Shown: positions 19,287 to 26,867 of the stretch, in pieces
Numbering within the stretch: the stretch's first letter is position 1
Layout: each line of letters starts with the position of its first letter
Assembly: GCF_011758765.1 (NCBI RefSeq)
Contig: NZ_JAANOU010000001.1
Span: 2,294,001 to 2,358,000, forward strand
Length of the DNA stretch: 64,000 nucleotides
DNA from: Amycolatopsis viridis
GTDB taxonomy: Bacteria; Actinomycetota; Actinomycetes; Mycobacteriales; Pseudonocardiaceae
Direction: 5' to 3'
The notes under the pieces: model-generated
Databases searched by the model: none
Told to the model about the DNA's origin: nothing
Seen by the model: only the letters and a program-made list of their open reading frames with translations
Program-made: the position numbers and the translations under genes

Positions 19287-19544
19287 CTGCGCTCGTACGC
19301 GGGGCTGTTCCTGTCCGCCGTGGGCAACGCGAGCCTGCGCGGCCAGATCACCGACGCCTTCCCGGCCTTCACCGGCACCCACGTCGCCATCGCATCGCCC
19401 TTCCCGCGCTGGTGTGGCTCCCGCTTGCTCGGCGAAATCTCGGCGTACTCGATACGCGCGGGCCGGGCGCTGGGTGCGCGCACGCGCCGACGCCACGACG
19501 AAGGGTGCAGTCGAACCTTCCCGCGGATCGGCGATGAGCGGTGA
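19245..19544 (+). other. coding-like orphan segment
   Basis: This 99-codon plus-strand frame overlaps the 5' end of the frameshifted MOSC gene. From about 19269 to 19420 almost every third base is G or C and the translation (LRSYAGLFLSAVGN, ITDAFPAFTGTHVAI) looks protein-like, but no family is recognised. The minus frame opposite is similarly G/C3-rich, so this may be chance or the remnant of a gene. After 19420 the pattern is lost and GC falls. It is listed so the ~340-bp gap is accounted for. Confidence 0.25.
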
Positions 19545-19587
19545 TGCGCATCACGGCACCTGGACTGCGATCGGCTCAGCTTCTAGC

Positions 19588-19606
19588 TTAGGTAAGCCTT
19601 GCTTAA
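19588..19606 (+). promoter_or_regulatory. IdeR/DtxR-like iron box
   Basis: TTAGGTAAGCCTTGCTTAA matches 17 of 19 positions of the DtxR/IdeR consensus (TWAGGTWAGSCTWACCTWA). It lies 25 bp upstream of the DoxX ATG, in operator position. IdeR with Fe(II) would repress this gene. The match is by eye. Confidence 0.7.
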
Positions 19607-19630
19607 GTAAAGCGTTTGAAGGAGTCTCCC

Positions 19631-20080
19631 ATGCCCCTCCGCCTTTCGCGCACCGGCAACCTCACGACTTACGCGCTCACCGTGTTCCGGCTTGTGGTCG
19701 GCCTGCTCTTCGCTTGTCACGGCGCAGCCTCTCTCTTCGGCATTTTCGGAGGCGCGGTTGGCACCAAGGGTGGCGCAGTCGCCATCGGCGTCTGGCCCTC
19801 CTGGTACGCGGCAGTGATCCAGCTCGTCTGCGGGGTGCTGGTGATGACCGGTCTGTTCACCCGCCTTGCGGCACTCATCGCGTCCGGATCCATGGCCTAC
19901 GCGTACTTCGTCGTCCACCAGTCGAACGGCCTGCTGCCGCTGCAGAACAAGGGCGAAACCGCGGCGCTGTTCTGCTGGGTGTTCTTCCTGCTGGTGTTCA
20001 CGGGTCCCGGCGCGTTCGCGCTCGACACGCTGCTGCGCCGTCGTGGCGCCCGCATCGAGGCAACTGCCGCCACGGCGTGA
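19631..20080 (+). CDS. DoxX-family membrane protein
   Basis: 149 residues with four hydrophobic segments (VFRLVVGLLFACHGAASL; WYAAVIQLVCGVLVMTGLF; AALIASGSMAYAYFVV; TAALFCWVFFLLVFTG), the DoxX topology. The R-x-x-x-G-x-x-F-x-x-H-G start of helix 1 is conserved. ATG 19631 follows GAAGGAG at a good distance. DoxX proteins are small quinone- or redox-linked membrane subunits; in mycobacteria a DoxX protein works with superoxide dismutase. The IdeR-like box predicts induction under iron starvation. Codon use (ctt, gct, gca) is less GC3-biased than neighbours, hinting at transfer. Confidence 0.88.
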   Translation: MPLRLSRTGNLTTYALTVFRLVVGLLFACHGAASLFGIFGGAVGTKGGAVAIGVWPSWYAAVIQLVCGVLVMTGLFTRLAALIASGSMAYAYFVVHQSNGLLPLQNKGETAALFCWVFFLLVFTGPGAFALDTLLRRRGARIEATAATA

Positions 20081-20129
20081 AGCCGCGCAACCGGTGCATG
20101 CGGTACCACATGGTTACCAGCAGCACGGA

Positions 20130-20153
20130 AAACCCGCGGGGGCCGGCGGGTTT
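20130..20153 (+). terminator. hairpin after doxX
   Basis: AAACCCGC and GCGGGTTT pair perfectly around an eight-base GC-rich loop, 50 bp after the DoxX stop. The 3' arm ends in TTT, the closest thing to a classic intrinsic terminator in this window. Confidence 0.7.
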
Positions 20154-20252
20154 CTGCTGTGCGGGCCGGGTGTGGCGGGACGGTCGTTGCGGTACCAAGA
20201 CCGACAACCGGTCGGCCACGACCACGGTCGGCGCCCGCCCGCGGAGGGCGTC

Positions 20253-20494
20253 GACCGTGGCCCGGTGCTCCGGTGCAGCGGACCACCGGCTGGCCGGCAA
20301 GGAATTGGTGCGGGTCGACAACATCGCCGGCGAGCCGCTGCCGCGCGTGCCCGGAGAGCCGGAGTGGGAGCCGTTCTGACGACCGTCCCGCTGGAGGACG
20401 TCGAGCCGAGTCACGTCGTGGCCACCCGCGCCGGGGATCGCAGCCGGCTGGTGGCCGCGTTCCGGCGGATCGCCGAAGCGCTGCTCACCGGCTG
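20253..20494 (+). pseudogene. 3' remnant of a LysR gene (decayed duplicate)
   Basis: From about 20253 the sequence aligns with the 3' end of the intact LysR gene (22321 region, offset 2040 bp), about 95% identical by eye from 20281 on. It carries small indels before 20281, a 148-bp deletion at 20378 between two TCTG microhomologies (equivalents 22415 and 22563) and a 3-bp deletion near 20420. The frame is broken by the deletion, giving a stop at 20377-20379. It lacks the DNA-binding half. Clearly non-functional. Confidence 0.85.
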
Positions 20495-20514
20495 ACTCCG
20501 GCTGCTCTGCCCGG

Positions 20515-20778
20515 CTACGCCGGCTGCCGGCCGAGTTCGGGTCCGAGCTTGGTGGCGATGTTGGTGAGGGCCTGCACGTAGTCGTCGTGCTCGAAGGTGA
20601 ACGGCAGCGCGAACGCGACCTCGTCGACCTCCAGGTCGGGTGCGAACAGCAGGCGCCGCGGGCCCTGTGGCGCCGCCGTAGGACGATCGCGGCGTCGACC
20701 AGGGCGCGTGGCGATGGGGCGTTGCCGAAGGGGACCGGCAGGAACGCCCCCGGCCGGTCCGAGGTGTGTGGCAGTCAT
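20515..20778 (-). pseudogene. 3' remnant of an LLM flavin oxidoreductase gene (decayed duplicate)
   Basis: The last ~52 residues of this 87-codon frame copy the C-terminus of the LLM protein encoded at 22706-23722 (APQGPRRLLFAPDL, then EVDEVAFALPFTFEHDD, to the identical end ELGRQPA), with an in-frame 54-bp (18-codon) deletion. Homology stops at about 20679; the first ~33 codons (from ATG 20778) are unrelated sequence. Only the tail of a TIM barrel is left, so no enzyme activity is expected. Together with the LysR remnant it forms one duplicated block. Confidence 0.85.
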
Positions 20779-20779
20779 G

Positions 20780-21667
20780 TCATCCCTTGAAGTAGTGGCC
20801 GTCTTCGAGGTCCGCGATCAGTCCCGGGTGCACGGGTTCCCAGCCCAGGTCACGCCGCGTGCGCTCGCTCGAGGCCGGCACATCCATCGCGAACACGGCG
20901 CCGACGAACCCGATCTGCTCGGACAGTTCGGCGGGCGTCGCGGCGGTCACCGGCACGCCGAGGTGCCGCCCGATCACCTCCGCGACGGCCCGCACCGGCA
21001 CGGCCTCCTCGCCGATGCCGTGCAGGCGGGCTCCCGCCGCTGCCTTCTCCAGCGCCAGCCGGAACAGCCGGGCCGCGTCGAACCGGTGCACCGCCGGCCA
21101 CCGCCCGGCCCCCGGGTGCCGGGAGACGCCCGCCCGGCGGGCGGCGGCGATCAGCTGCGGCACGAAACCCCGGTCGCCCTCGCCGTGCACGGACGGCGGC
21201 AGCCGCACCACCGACGCCCGCACCCCGCGCCCGGCGAACGCCAGCGCGACCTCCTCGTTCGGGAATCGGGGCGCGAACGTGCCCGGCGCCGGCACGGTCT
21301 CCTCGGTGACCAGCTCGCCCGGGGCCAGCCCGGCCGTGCCCGAGGCGATCACGAGCGGACGGCCGCTGCCGGCCAGCGCCTCGCCCAGGGCCCCGATCGC
21401 GCGCCGGTCGGTGTCCACCGCCGCGGTGAAGGCGGTGAAATCGTGGACGAAGGCGGTGTGGATCACGCCGTCCGCGCCGTCCGCACCGGCCCGCAAGCTG
21501 TCCAGGTCGTCGAGCGAGCCCCGGTGAACCGCGGCGCCGGCGGCGGTGAGCTGCGCCGCACTCCGATCCGAGCGAGCCAGTCCCACCACCTGGTGGCCCG
21601 CGCCGAGCAGCTCACGGACGACGGCGCTACCGATGAACCCGGTGGCGCCGGTGACGAACACACGCAT
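20780..21667 (-). CDS. NAD-dependent epimerase/dehydratase (extended SDR)
   Basis: 295 residues from ATG 21667, directly before MRVFVTGATGFIGSAVV; the longer frame upstream is not needed. The Rossmann motif TGATGFIG is intact, followed by the LARSDRSAAQL segment of atypical SDRs. The active-site region lacks an obvious YxxxK: the expected position near FAPRFPNEEVALAF has no Tyr, as seen in NmrA-like or reductase-like members. Function unknown. It is flanked on both sides by the LysR/LLM duplicate and its parent, and is divergent from the LysR gene, which may regulate it. Confidence 0.88.
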   Translation of the reverse strand: MRVFVTGATGFIGSAVVRELLGAGHQVVGLARSDRSAAQLTAAGAAVHRGSLDDLDSLRAGADGADGVIHTAFVHDFTAFTAAVDTDRRAIGALGEALAGSGRPLVIASGTAGLAPGELVTEETVPAPGTFAPRFPNEEVALAFAGRGVRASVVRLPPSVHGEGDRGFVPQLIAAARRAGVSRHPGAGRWPAVHRFDAARLFRLALEKAAAGARLHGIGEEAVPVRAVAEVIGRHLGVPVTAATPAELSEQIGFVGAVFAMDVPASSERTRRDLGWEPVHPGLIADLEDGHYFKG

Positions 21668-21804
21668 GCGCACTCCTCGCGAATCCGGCCGGGATCCTTC
21701 CCCGGCCGCCGCTTCCACCGTGCTCGCGCACCGAGGGCGCAGTCCAAAGCTTGTTCCGGATCCGACGATACGATCCGGGCATCACCCCAGGTAGACTGTG
21801 TTCC

Positions 21805-22686
21805 ATGGCGGAACACGCGGACCTCGACCTGCGGCTGGTCCGGTACTTCGCCGCGGTCGCCGAGCACCGGCACTTCGGCCGGGCCGCCGCCGCGCTGCAC
21901 ATCACCCAGCCGTCCTTGAGCCGGCAGATCCGCGCTCTCGAGCAGCAGCTGGGCGCCCGCCTGCTGGACCGCACCCCGCAGGGCACCCGGCTCACCGGAG
22001 CCGGCGAAGTCTTCCTGCCGCTGGCGAAGGACCTGCTGCGCGCGGCCGCCCGCGCCGCGGGGCGCACCCGGGCCGCCGCCAGGCCGGACCGGATCACCCT
22101 CGGCTACAGCGCGAACCTGATCATCACCCCGGCGGTGCGCGAGTTGCGCCACCGGCATCCGGGCGCCGAGGTGCGCACCCAGCACCTGGCGTGGAACGAC
22201 GTGGCCGCCGCGCTGCTCGAGCACCGGGTGGACGCGGCCGTTGGCCGGATGCCGTTCGCCACCGACGGGCTGCACGTGACCGTCCTCCACGACGAGCCCC
22301 GGGTGCTCCTGGTGCCGCGGGACCACCGGCTGGCCGGCAAGGAGTCGGTGCGGGTCGACGACATCGCCGGCGAGCCGCTGCCGCGCGTGCCCGGCGAGCC
22401 GGAGTGGGAGGCGTTCTGGCGCATCGACCCGCGTCCGGACGGCAGCCGGGCGCCCGACGGCCCGGTGATCACGTCGATGGAGGACAAGCTCGAGCTGATC
22501 GCCGGCGGCGAGGCGATCGCGATCGTCCCTGGCGGTCACCGCCTCGAGAGCCTGCGTCCCGATCTGACGACCGTCCCGCTGGAGGACGTCGAGCCGAGCC
22601 ACGTCGTGCTGGCGACCCGCGCCGGGGATCGCAGCCGGCTGGTGGCCGCGTTCCGGCGGATCGCCGAAGCGCTGCTCACCGGCTGA
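21805..22686 (+). CDS. LysR-family transcriptional regulator
   Basis: 293 residues. The N-terminal winged HTH is textbook (RLVRYFAAVAEHRHFGRAAAALHITQPSLSRQIRALEQQLGARLLDR), followed by a linker helix and a periplasmic-binding-like effector domain (ITLGYSANLIITPAV to LLTG). ATG 21805 follows the AGACTGTGTTCC leader; the frame is open further upstream without reason. It is divergent from the SDR gene (137 bp gap) and converges on the LLM gene, 19 bp between stops, so the SDR gene is the likely target. Its 3' end was duplicated to 20253-20494. Confidence 0.93.
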   Translation: MAEHADLDLRLVRYFAAVAEHRHFGRAAAALHITQPSLSRQIRALEQQLGARLLDRTPQGTRLTGAGEVFLPLAKDLLRAAARAAGRTRAAARPDRITLGYSANLIITPAVRELRHRHPGAEVRTQHLAWNDVAAALLEHRVDAAVGRMPFATDGLHVTVLHDEPRVLLVPRDHRLAGKESVRVDDIAGEPLPRVPGEPEWEAFWRIDPRPDGSRAPDGPVITSMEDKLELIAGGEAIAIVPGGHRLESLRPDLTTVPLEDVEPSHVVLATRAGDRSRLVAAFRRIAEALLTG

Positions 22687-22705
22687 GTCCGGCTGCTCTG
22701 CCCGG

Positions 22706-23722
22706 CTACGCCGGCTGCCGGCCGAGTTCGGGTCCGAGCTTGGTGGCGATGTCGGTGAGGATCTGCACGTAGTCGTCGTGCTCGAAGGTGAACGGCAGCG
22801 CGAACGCGACCTCGTCGACCTCGCGGAAGGCGGGATCGGCGTGCAGCCGGCCGGCGATCTCGGCGGACGTGCCGACCAGGTCGGGTGCGAACAGCAGGCG
22901 CCGCGGGCCCTGTGGCGCCGCCGTGCGGGGCGTGCGTTTCGCCGCGTACTCGGTGTACTTCGCGCGCTGGGCGGGGGTGGCGGAATCGGTGGGGATGACG
23001 ACCAGGCCCTGCGAGACCCGGGCGCGGTCGCCGTCGGGGTGGTGCGCGCGGAACTCCCGGACGAGGGACAGCTGGATGTCGGCGAAACCGGCCGGCTCCT
23101 CGGCCTTGACGACGTTGCTGGTGAGGAAGTTCAGGCCGTTCTCACCCGCCCACCGCGCCGAGCGGAGGCTGCCGCCGCCGTACCAGAGGCGGCCGGCCAG
23201 CCCGGGGGAGTGCGGCTGCACGCGGTCGGAGTAGACCTCGAAGCCCTCGGTGCCGCGGAAGGTGGTGACGGGTTCGCCGCGCACCGCGTCGAGCAGGCGG
23301 CGCACCCGCCGGTAGCCGAAGTCCTCGGCGTCGGCGGTGTCCGGGTAGAGGGCGTGCTTGACGTCCTCCCAGTGGGTGGGCGGGCCGGCGGACAGACCGG
23401 GGTTGAGGCGGCCGCCGGAGAGGATGTCGACGGTCGCCAGGTCCTCGGCCAGGCGCAGCGGGTTCTCCCACCCCATCGGGATGACGGCGGTACCCAGCGC
23501 GATGCGGCGCGTGCGCTGCGAGGCGGCGGCGAGTACCGCCACCGGCGAGGAGATGCCGTGCTGCAGGTGCCGGTGCCGTACCCAGGCGCTGTCGAACCCG
23601 AGCTGCTCGCCCAGCTCGATGACCTCCAGGGTGGACTCGTGGCCCGCGCGCGGGTCGGTCTCGTCGAACAGGCCGATGGTGAGGAAGCCCAGCTTGCGCA
23701 GGGGCTGCGAGGGCAGTGGCAC
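22706..23722 (-). CDS. LLM-class flavin-dependent oxidoreductase
   Basis: 338 residues from GTG 23722 (VPLPSQPLRKLGFLTIGLF); the longer frame has no support. It is a bacterial luciferase-like TIM barrel: ESTLEVIELGEQLGFDSAWVRHRHLQHG, RRIALGTAVIPMGWENPLRLAEDLATVDILSGGRLNPGLSAG, and a C-terminal LLFAPDLVGTSAEIAGRL. Members are FMN- or F420-dependent monooxygenases or reductases. The WV(R)HRHLQ segment is the usual flavin-pocket region. Substrate unknown. The 3' 219 bp were copied to 20515-20679. Confidence 0.9.
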   Translation of the reverse strand: MPLPSQPLRKLGFLTIGLFDETDPRAGHESTLEVIELGEQLGFDSAWVRHRHLQHGISSPVAVLAAASQRTRRIALGTAVIPMGWENPLRLAEDLATVDILSGGRLNPGLSAGPPTHWEDVKHALYPDTADAEDFGYRRVRRLLDAVRGEPVTTFRGTEGFEVYSDRVQPHSPGLAGRLWYGGGSLRSARWAGENGLNFLTSNVVKAEEPAGFADIQLSLVREFRAHHPDGDRARVSQGLVVIPTDSATPAQRAKYTEYAAKRTPRTAAPQGPRRLLFAPDLVGTSAEIAGRLHADPAFREVDEVAFALPFTFEHDDYVQILTDIATKLGPELGRQPA

Positions 23723-23833
23723 GTCGTCCTCCCGGGGTCCGTGCGCCCGATTCTGGCAGCGCGGCCCGCGTGGACGGCGAGCTTCCCACAAGGTGGTCGC
23801 CGTGGGCGGCGGGCTCCGCCCACGGCAGCGGGT

Positions 23834-24220
23834 TCAGCGGGCGCCGACGACGTCCGGCACCGGTGCCGCCGGCGCGGGTGCCGGCGGCAGCTCGGCATCG
23901 AAGCGGGTGAACTCGAACCGGACGTCGCTGCGGTCCGGGCCGCACGGCGTGGCCGTGATGACGCCCGCCGTCTCGACCGCGGACAGCTGCGCCAGCAGGC
24001 GCGCCAGCCGGTCGGGAGCCGCGGGGGCCTCCTGGTCGGTCTGCACCACGGTGCGGTGCAGCGGCCCGTTGTCCATCGGGACCGGCAGCGCCACCGTCAG
24101 CAGCCAGCGCCCGGGCTTGCCGGACAGCGAGGGGGTGCGGTGGTTGGCGATCCCGACGACCTGATCGGCCCGGACCAGCCCGTCGCCCAGCGTGCGGATC
24201 CAGACGTTCTCCAGAGCCAT
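23834..24220 (-). CDS. hypothetical protein downstream of the MerR gene
   Basis: A 128-residue protein with mixed alpha/beta composition, MALENVWIRTLGDGLVRADQVVGIAN at the start and a Pro/Ala-rich tail (PAPAPAAPVPDVV). No family is recognised. It begins 3 bp after the MerR stop, so the two genes are co-transcribed and probably functionally linked. No membrane segment. Related three-part sets (MerR, DUF6292 and such a protein) seem common in Pseudonocardiaceae, as far as I recall. Confidence 0.75.
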   Translation of the reverse strand: MALENVWIRTLGDGLVRADQVVGIANHRTPSLSGKPGRWLLTVALPVPMDNGPLHRTVVQTDQEAPAAPDRLARLLAQLSAVETAGVITATPCGPDRSDVRFEFTRFDAELPPAPAPAAPVPDVVGAR

Positions 24221-24223
24221 CCC

Positions 24224-24562
24224 TCAAGCCTCCAGTTCGGTTTCCGTCGGATCGGTCGGCTCGCCCAGCCGGCGCCGGAGTTCCGCGTTCTCGGCGCGCG
24301 TCTCGGCCAGCTGGTCCTCCAGCCGGACGATCCGCTCCGCCGCGGCGAGGGTCATCCCGTCGTCGAACAGCTCGCGGAGCCGCGCGGCCAGCCGCAGCTG
24401 GCGGCGCGAGTAGCGGCGGTGGCCGCCGGACGAGCGGTGGGGCTGGACGACGTCGGCGGCATCGAGGCTGCGCAGGAACGCCGGCTGCACGTCCAGCGCG
24501 TCCGCCGCCTGCCCCATGGTCCAGGCGGGGTAGTCCTCGTCCTCCAGCTTGTCTATAGCCAC
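24224..24562 (-). CDS. MerR-family transcriptional regulator
   Basis: 112 residues from GTG 24562. It has the MerR HTH and wing (WTMGQAADALDVQPAFLRSLDAADVVQPHRSSGGHRRYSRRQL) and a C-terminal coiled coil (AERIVRLEDQLAETRAENAELRRRL), but no effector-binding domain, so it is a minimal MerR of the HspR/BldC size class. The start codon lies 7 bp from a -10 element (TAGAAT), so the mRNA is probably leaderless. A 22-bp palindrome overlaps both divergent promoters and is the likely operator, giving control of itself and of the DUF6292 gene. Confidence 0.9.
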   Translation of the reverse strand: MAIDKLEDEDYPAWTMGQAADALDVQPAFLRSLDAADVVQPHRSSGGHRRYSRRQLRLAARLRELFDDGMTLAAAERIVRLEDQLAETRAENAELRRRLGEPTDPTETELEA

Positions 24563-24568
24563 GTCTCG

Positions 24569-24618
24569 ATTCTATCTGTTGCACCTGCTTGACTCAATCT
24601 ATAGTCGAAACTATAGAT
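24569..24618. promoter_or_regulatory. divergent promoters with overlapping palindromic operator
   Basis: Plus strand: TTGACT (24589) and TATAGA (24612), spacing 17, for the DUF6292 gene. Minus strand: TTGAGT (24597-24592) and TAGAAT (24574-24569), spacing 17, for the MerR gene. The inverted repeat ATCTATAG-TCGAAA-CTATAGAT (24597-24618, eight-base perfect arms) covers the plus -10 and the minus -35. This is the clearest sigma-70-like promoter pair in the window; AT-rich against its surroundings. Confidence 0.8.
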
Positions 24619-24633
24619 ATTTGCGGGAGGTGA

Positions 24634-25068
24634 ATGCAGGTGTTCCCGGTTCTCGACCCGCAGAGCAAACCGGCGCGGGGCCTGCGCCGGTACGTCGGGC
24701 TGATCGAGGAACTGCTCGGACTGAGCGGGCAGGGTTCCTGCGTGCAACTGGACGCGCCGCTGAGCGCGTACCTCGCGATCGACGGGCACGTGCCCGCGTT
24801 CCCCGAGCGGGACGTGGCCCTGCTGTGGGACGAGCGGTACGGCTGGGCCGTGGCGGTGGAGGCCCGCTGCGGTGAGGACCTGCTGGTGCTCGGCTACCTG
24901 GGCGGCCCGGTGTTACCGGCGCCGCGCGTGGTGGCGCGGTACGTGCGGCGCGTGCTGGACGGCGGCCCGGCGGGCAGCCCGGAGCCGGAGGTGGTCCCGG
25001 CGCCGGATCTGCACGACGAGCTGGCGGCGTACGCGCCCGCCGCCGACGTGTTGCTGGCGGTGGGCTGA
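24634..25068 (+). CDS. DUF6292 family protein
   Basis: A 144-residue protein that matches my memory of DUF6292: RGLRRYVGLIEELLGL near the start, a VQLDAPLSAYLAIDGHVPAFPERDVALLWDERYGWAV core, and a PRVVARYVRRVLDG helix. Its function is unknown; the family is found in Pseudonocardiales, usually beside small MerR-type regulators. ATG 24634 follows GGGAGGTGA closely, and the promoter upstream shares an operator with the MerR gene. No signal peptide. Confidence 0.75.
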   Translation: MQVFPVLDPQSKPARGLRRYVGLIEELLGLSGQGSCVQLDAPLSAYLAIDGHVPAFPERDVALLWDERYGWAVAVEARCGEDLLVLGYLGGPVLPAPRVVARYVRRVLDGGPAGSPEPEVVPAPDLHDELAAYAPAADVLLAVG

Positions 25069-25125
25069 CGCGCGACGCGCACGGCCCGGCGCTTTCACGC
25101 CGGTGCGCCCGCCGCTGGACGCGCG

Positions 25126-25500
25126 TCAATCCGCGTCCTTGAGCGCGTCGTCCAGTGACGGATGGACGTCCAGCAACTCCCGCAGATCGGTGAACGCCGG
25201 GGCGCGGCGCACGGCCGGCCCGGCCACCACGCGCAGCCGGGCCGGGGCGGCCTCGCGGTGGGTGGTGGCCAGCAGGCCCAGCCCGCTGGAGCTGACGAAC
25301 CGCAGTTCCGACAGGTCCAGCACGAGCAGCCGCGGCCGGTCCACCAGCGCGAGCCGGATCAGGCGGCGCAGCTTGGGCAGCGTCGCGAGGTCGAGCTCGC
25401 CGGTCGCGGTGAGCACGACGTCCGGACCGCGGTGCTCCGCGGACACGGTCATCGTGCGCGCCGGCGCGGCCAGTCCGGGATCGTCGCTGGGTGGTGCCAT
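25126..25500 (-). CDS. STAS-domain anti-sigma-factor antagonist
   Basis: 124 residues with one STAS domain: VSAEHRGPDVVLTATGELDLATLPKLRRLI, VLDLSELRFVSSSGLGLLATTH, where the second or third Ser of FVSSSGLG is the site phosphorylated by anti-sigma kinases. Unlike the protein at the window start, the acceptor serines are present. Start could be at the later ATG (MTVSAEH, 25452). It stands alone, so its kinase partner is elsewhere; the anti-sigma-like ATPase at 50346 and RsbP at 43422 are candidates in the window. Confidence 0.88.
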   Translation of the reverse strand: MAPPSDDPGLAAPARTMTVSAEHRGPDVVLTATGELDLATLPKLRRLIRLALVDRPRLLVLDLSELRFVSSSGLGLLATTHREAAPARLRVVAGPAVRRAPAFTDLRELLDVHPSLDDALKDAD

Positions 25501-25587
25501 CCGCCCATCATGCCCACGGAGCCCGGATTCGGCAGCGGAGTCGTGACACCGCCGGACGACCCCTTGTGGGGCGGGTTTGCCGTGGGG

Positions 25588-26838
25588 TCACCGGGGTATC
25601 GGCGCAGCGGGAGTGTCTTCCTTGCGGGACAACAGGAACAGCGCGGTCACCGCGACCAGGCACACTCCGGCGGCGACGGCGAACGTAGCGAACAGCGCAC
25701 GCGCACCGCCCGTGCCGATCGCGATTCCGCCCAACGTGGGACCGAAGAACGCGCCCACGAACGAGGTTCCGTTGGACCAGCCGAGTGCCGCGGCCCGGGC
25801 GGGCGCCGGGAACACCGTGGATGTCGTGGTGTGCACCAGGTTCATCGTCGAGTGACCGCCGATGCCCATCAGCGCGATGCACAGCGCGGCGGTCACCGCA
25901 CCGGTGGGCAGCGTGAGCATCCCGGCCAGGCCCGCGATCGTGCACGTGCCGGTCACGACGGCGATCCGCGCGCTGCCGCGGCGGTCGGCGGCCCACGCCG
26001 TCCCGAACGAGCCGAGCACGGCCGCGCCGGTCAGCGCGAACGTGAACAGCAGTGCGCCGCGCAGCGAGAACCCGAGGTCGATCATCGCCTGCGCCGCCCA
26101 CACGTTGAGCCCCTGCCAGGCGATCATGTTCGCGATGACCGCCCCGGCGACCGCGAGCGTGATCCACTTGCCGCGCCCGGCGACCAGGACGGCGAGCTTG
26201 CGGCGGCCGCTCCACGCCGGTTCCGCCGCCGCCCGCGCCGGGTCGGCCGGGATCCGCAGCGGTGCGAGGACGGCGAAGATCAGCACGCTGAGCGCGGTAC
26301 CGACGACGAACATCGCGCGCCAGCCGAACGCGGGCAGCACCGGGATCGCCAGCAGCGCGGCGACGACCCCGCCGAGCGGGATCCCGGCCATGGTGATGGT
26401 CACGACCAGCGACGCGCGCCGGGCGGGCGCCTGGTCACGGGCGATGGTCATCGCGGTGGTCAGGGCCGCGCCGACGCCGAGGCCGTTGAGCAGCCGGGCG
26501 AACCCCAGCAGCGTGCCGTTCGTCGCGACGGCGAAGGCCAGCGCGCCGAGGCCGAAGACCGCGATGCCGGTGGCGAGGGTGCTCTTGGCGCTGGTGCGGT
26601 CGGCGAGCACGGGGGCCAGCAGCGCGCCCAGTACCGCGCCGAGGTAGACGACGCCGCCGATCAGCCCGGTCTGGTCGGCGGTGAGGCCCAGGGAGGGGTC
26701 GGCCAGCAGCAGCGGCACCACCGAGCCGTAGACGATGAGGTTGTACCCCTCGATGACGGTGACGATCATGCAGACGGCGACGACGACGTGCCGTGGTGCC
26801 GCGGGCGCCCCGGTGCGGGGCGGGTTGGCCAGCTCCAT
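25588..26838 (-). CDS. MFS transporter, aromatic acid/H+ symporter type
   Basis: 416 residues from ATG 26838 with 12 hydrophobic segments. Helix 1 holds VEGYNLIVYGSVVPLLL, close to the DGxDxxxxG/EGYD signature region of AAHS (PcaK-like) transporters, where the acidic residue is needed for aromatic acid uptake; here the motif is E-G-Y-N. Motif A equivalent reads ADRTSAKS. The neighbouring IclR regulator, hydrolase and flavin monooxygenase support uptake of an aromatic or related acid. Substrate is inferred from context only. Confidence 0.85.
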   Translation of the reverse strand: MELANPPRTGAPAAPRHVVVAVCMIVTVIEGYNLIVYGSVVPLLLADPSLGLTADQTGLIGGVVYLGAVLGALLAPVLADRTSAKSTLATGIAVFGLGALAFAVATNGTLLGFARLLNGLGVGAALTTAMTIARDQAPARRASLVVTITMAGIPLGGVVAALLAIPVLPAFGWRAMFVVGTALSVLIFAVLAPLRIPADPARAAAEPAWSGRRKLAVLVAGRGKWITLAVAGAVIANMIAWQGLNVWAAQAMIDLGFSLRGALLFTFALTGAAVLGSFGTAWAADRRGSARIAVVTGTCTIAGLAGMLTLPTGAVTAALCIALMGIGGHSTMNLVHTTTSTVFPAPARAAALGWSNGTSFVGAFFGPTLGGIAIGTGGARALFATFAVAAGVCLVAVTALFLLSRKEDTPAAPIPR

Positions 26839-26867
26839 TGGTGTCCCTCCGGCGGGTGGTGGCGGTC

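Noticed and set aside
20780-21667. Insertion element borders from the flanking direct repeats
   Set aside because: The flanking repeats are gene 3' ends, not IS ends; no transposase or terminal inverted repeats are present.
20597-21919. 440-codon plus-strand frame
   Set aside because: Runs antisense through the epimerase gene; Arg/His-rich with no domain.
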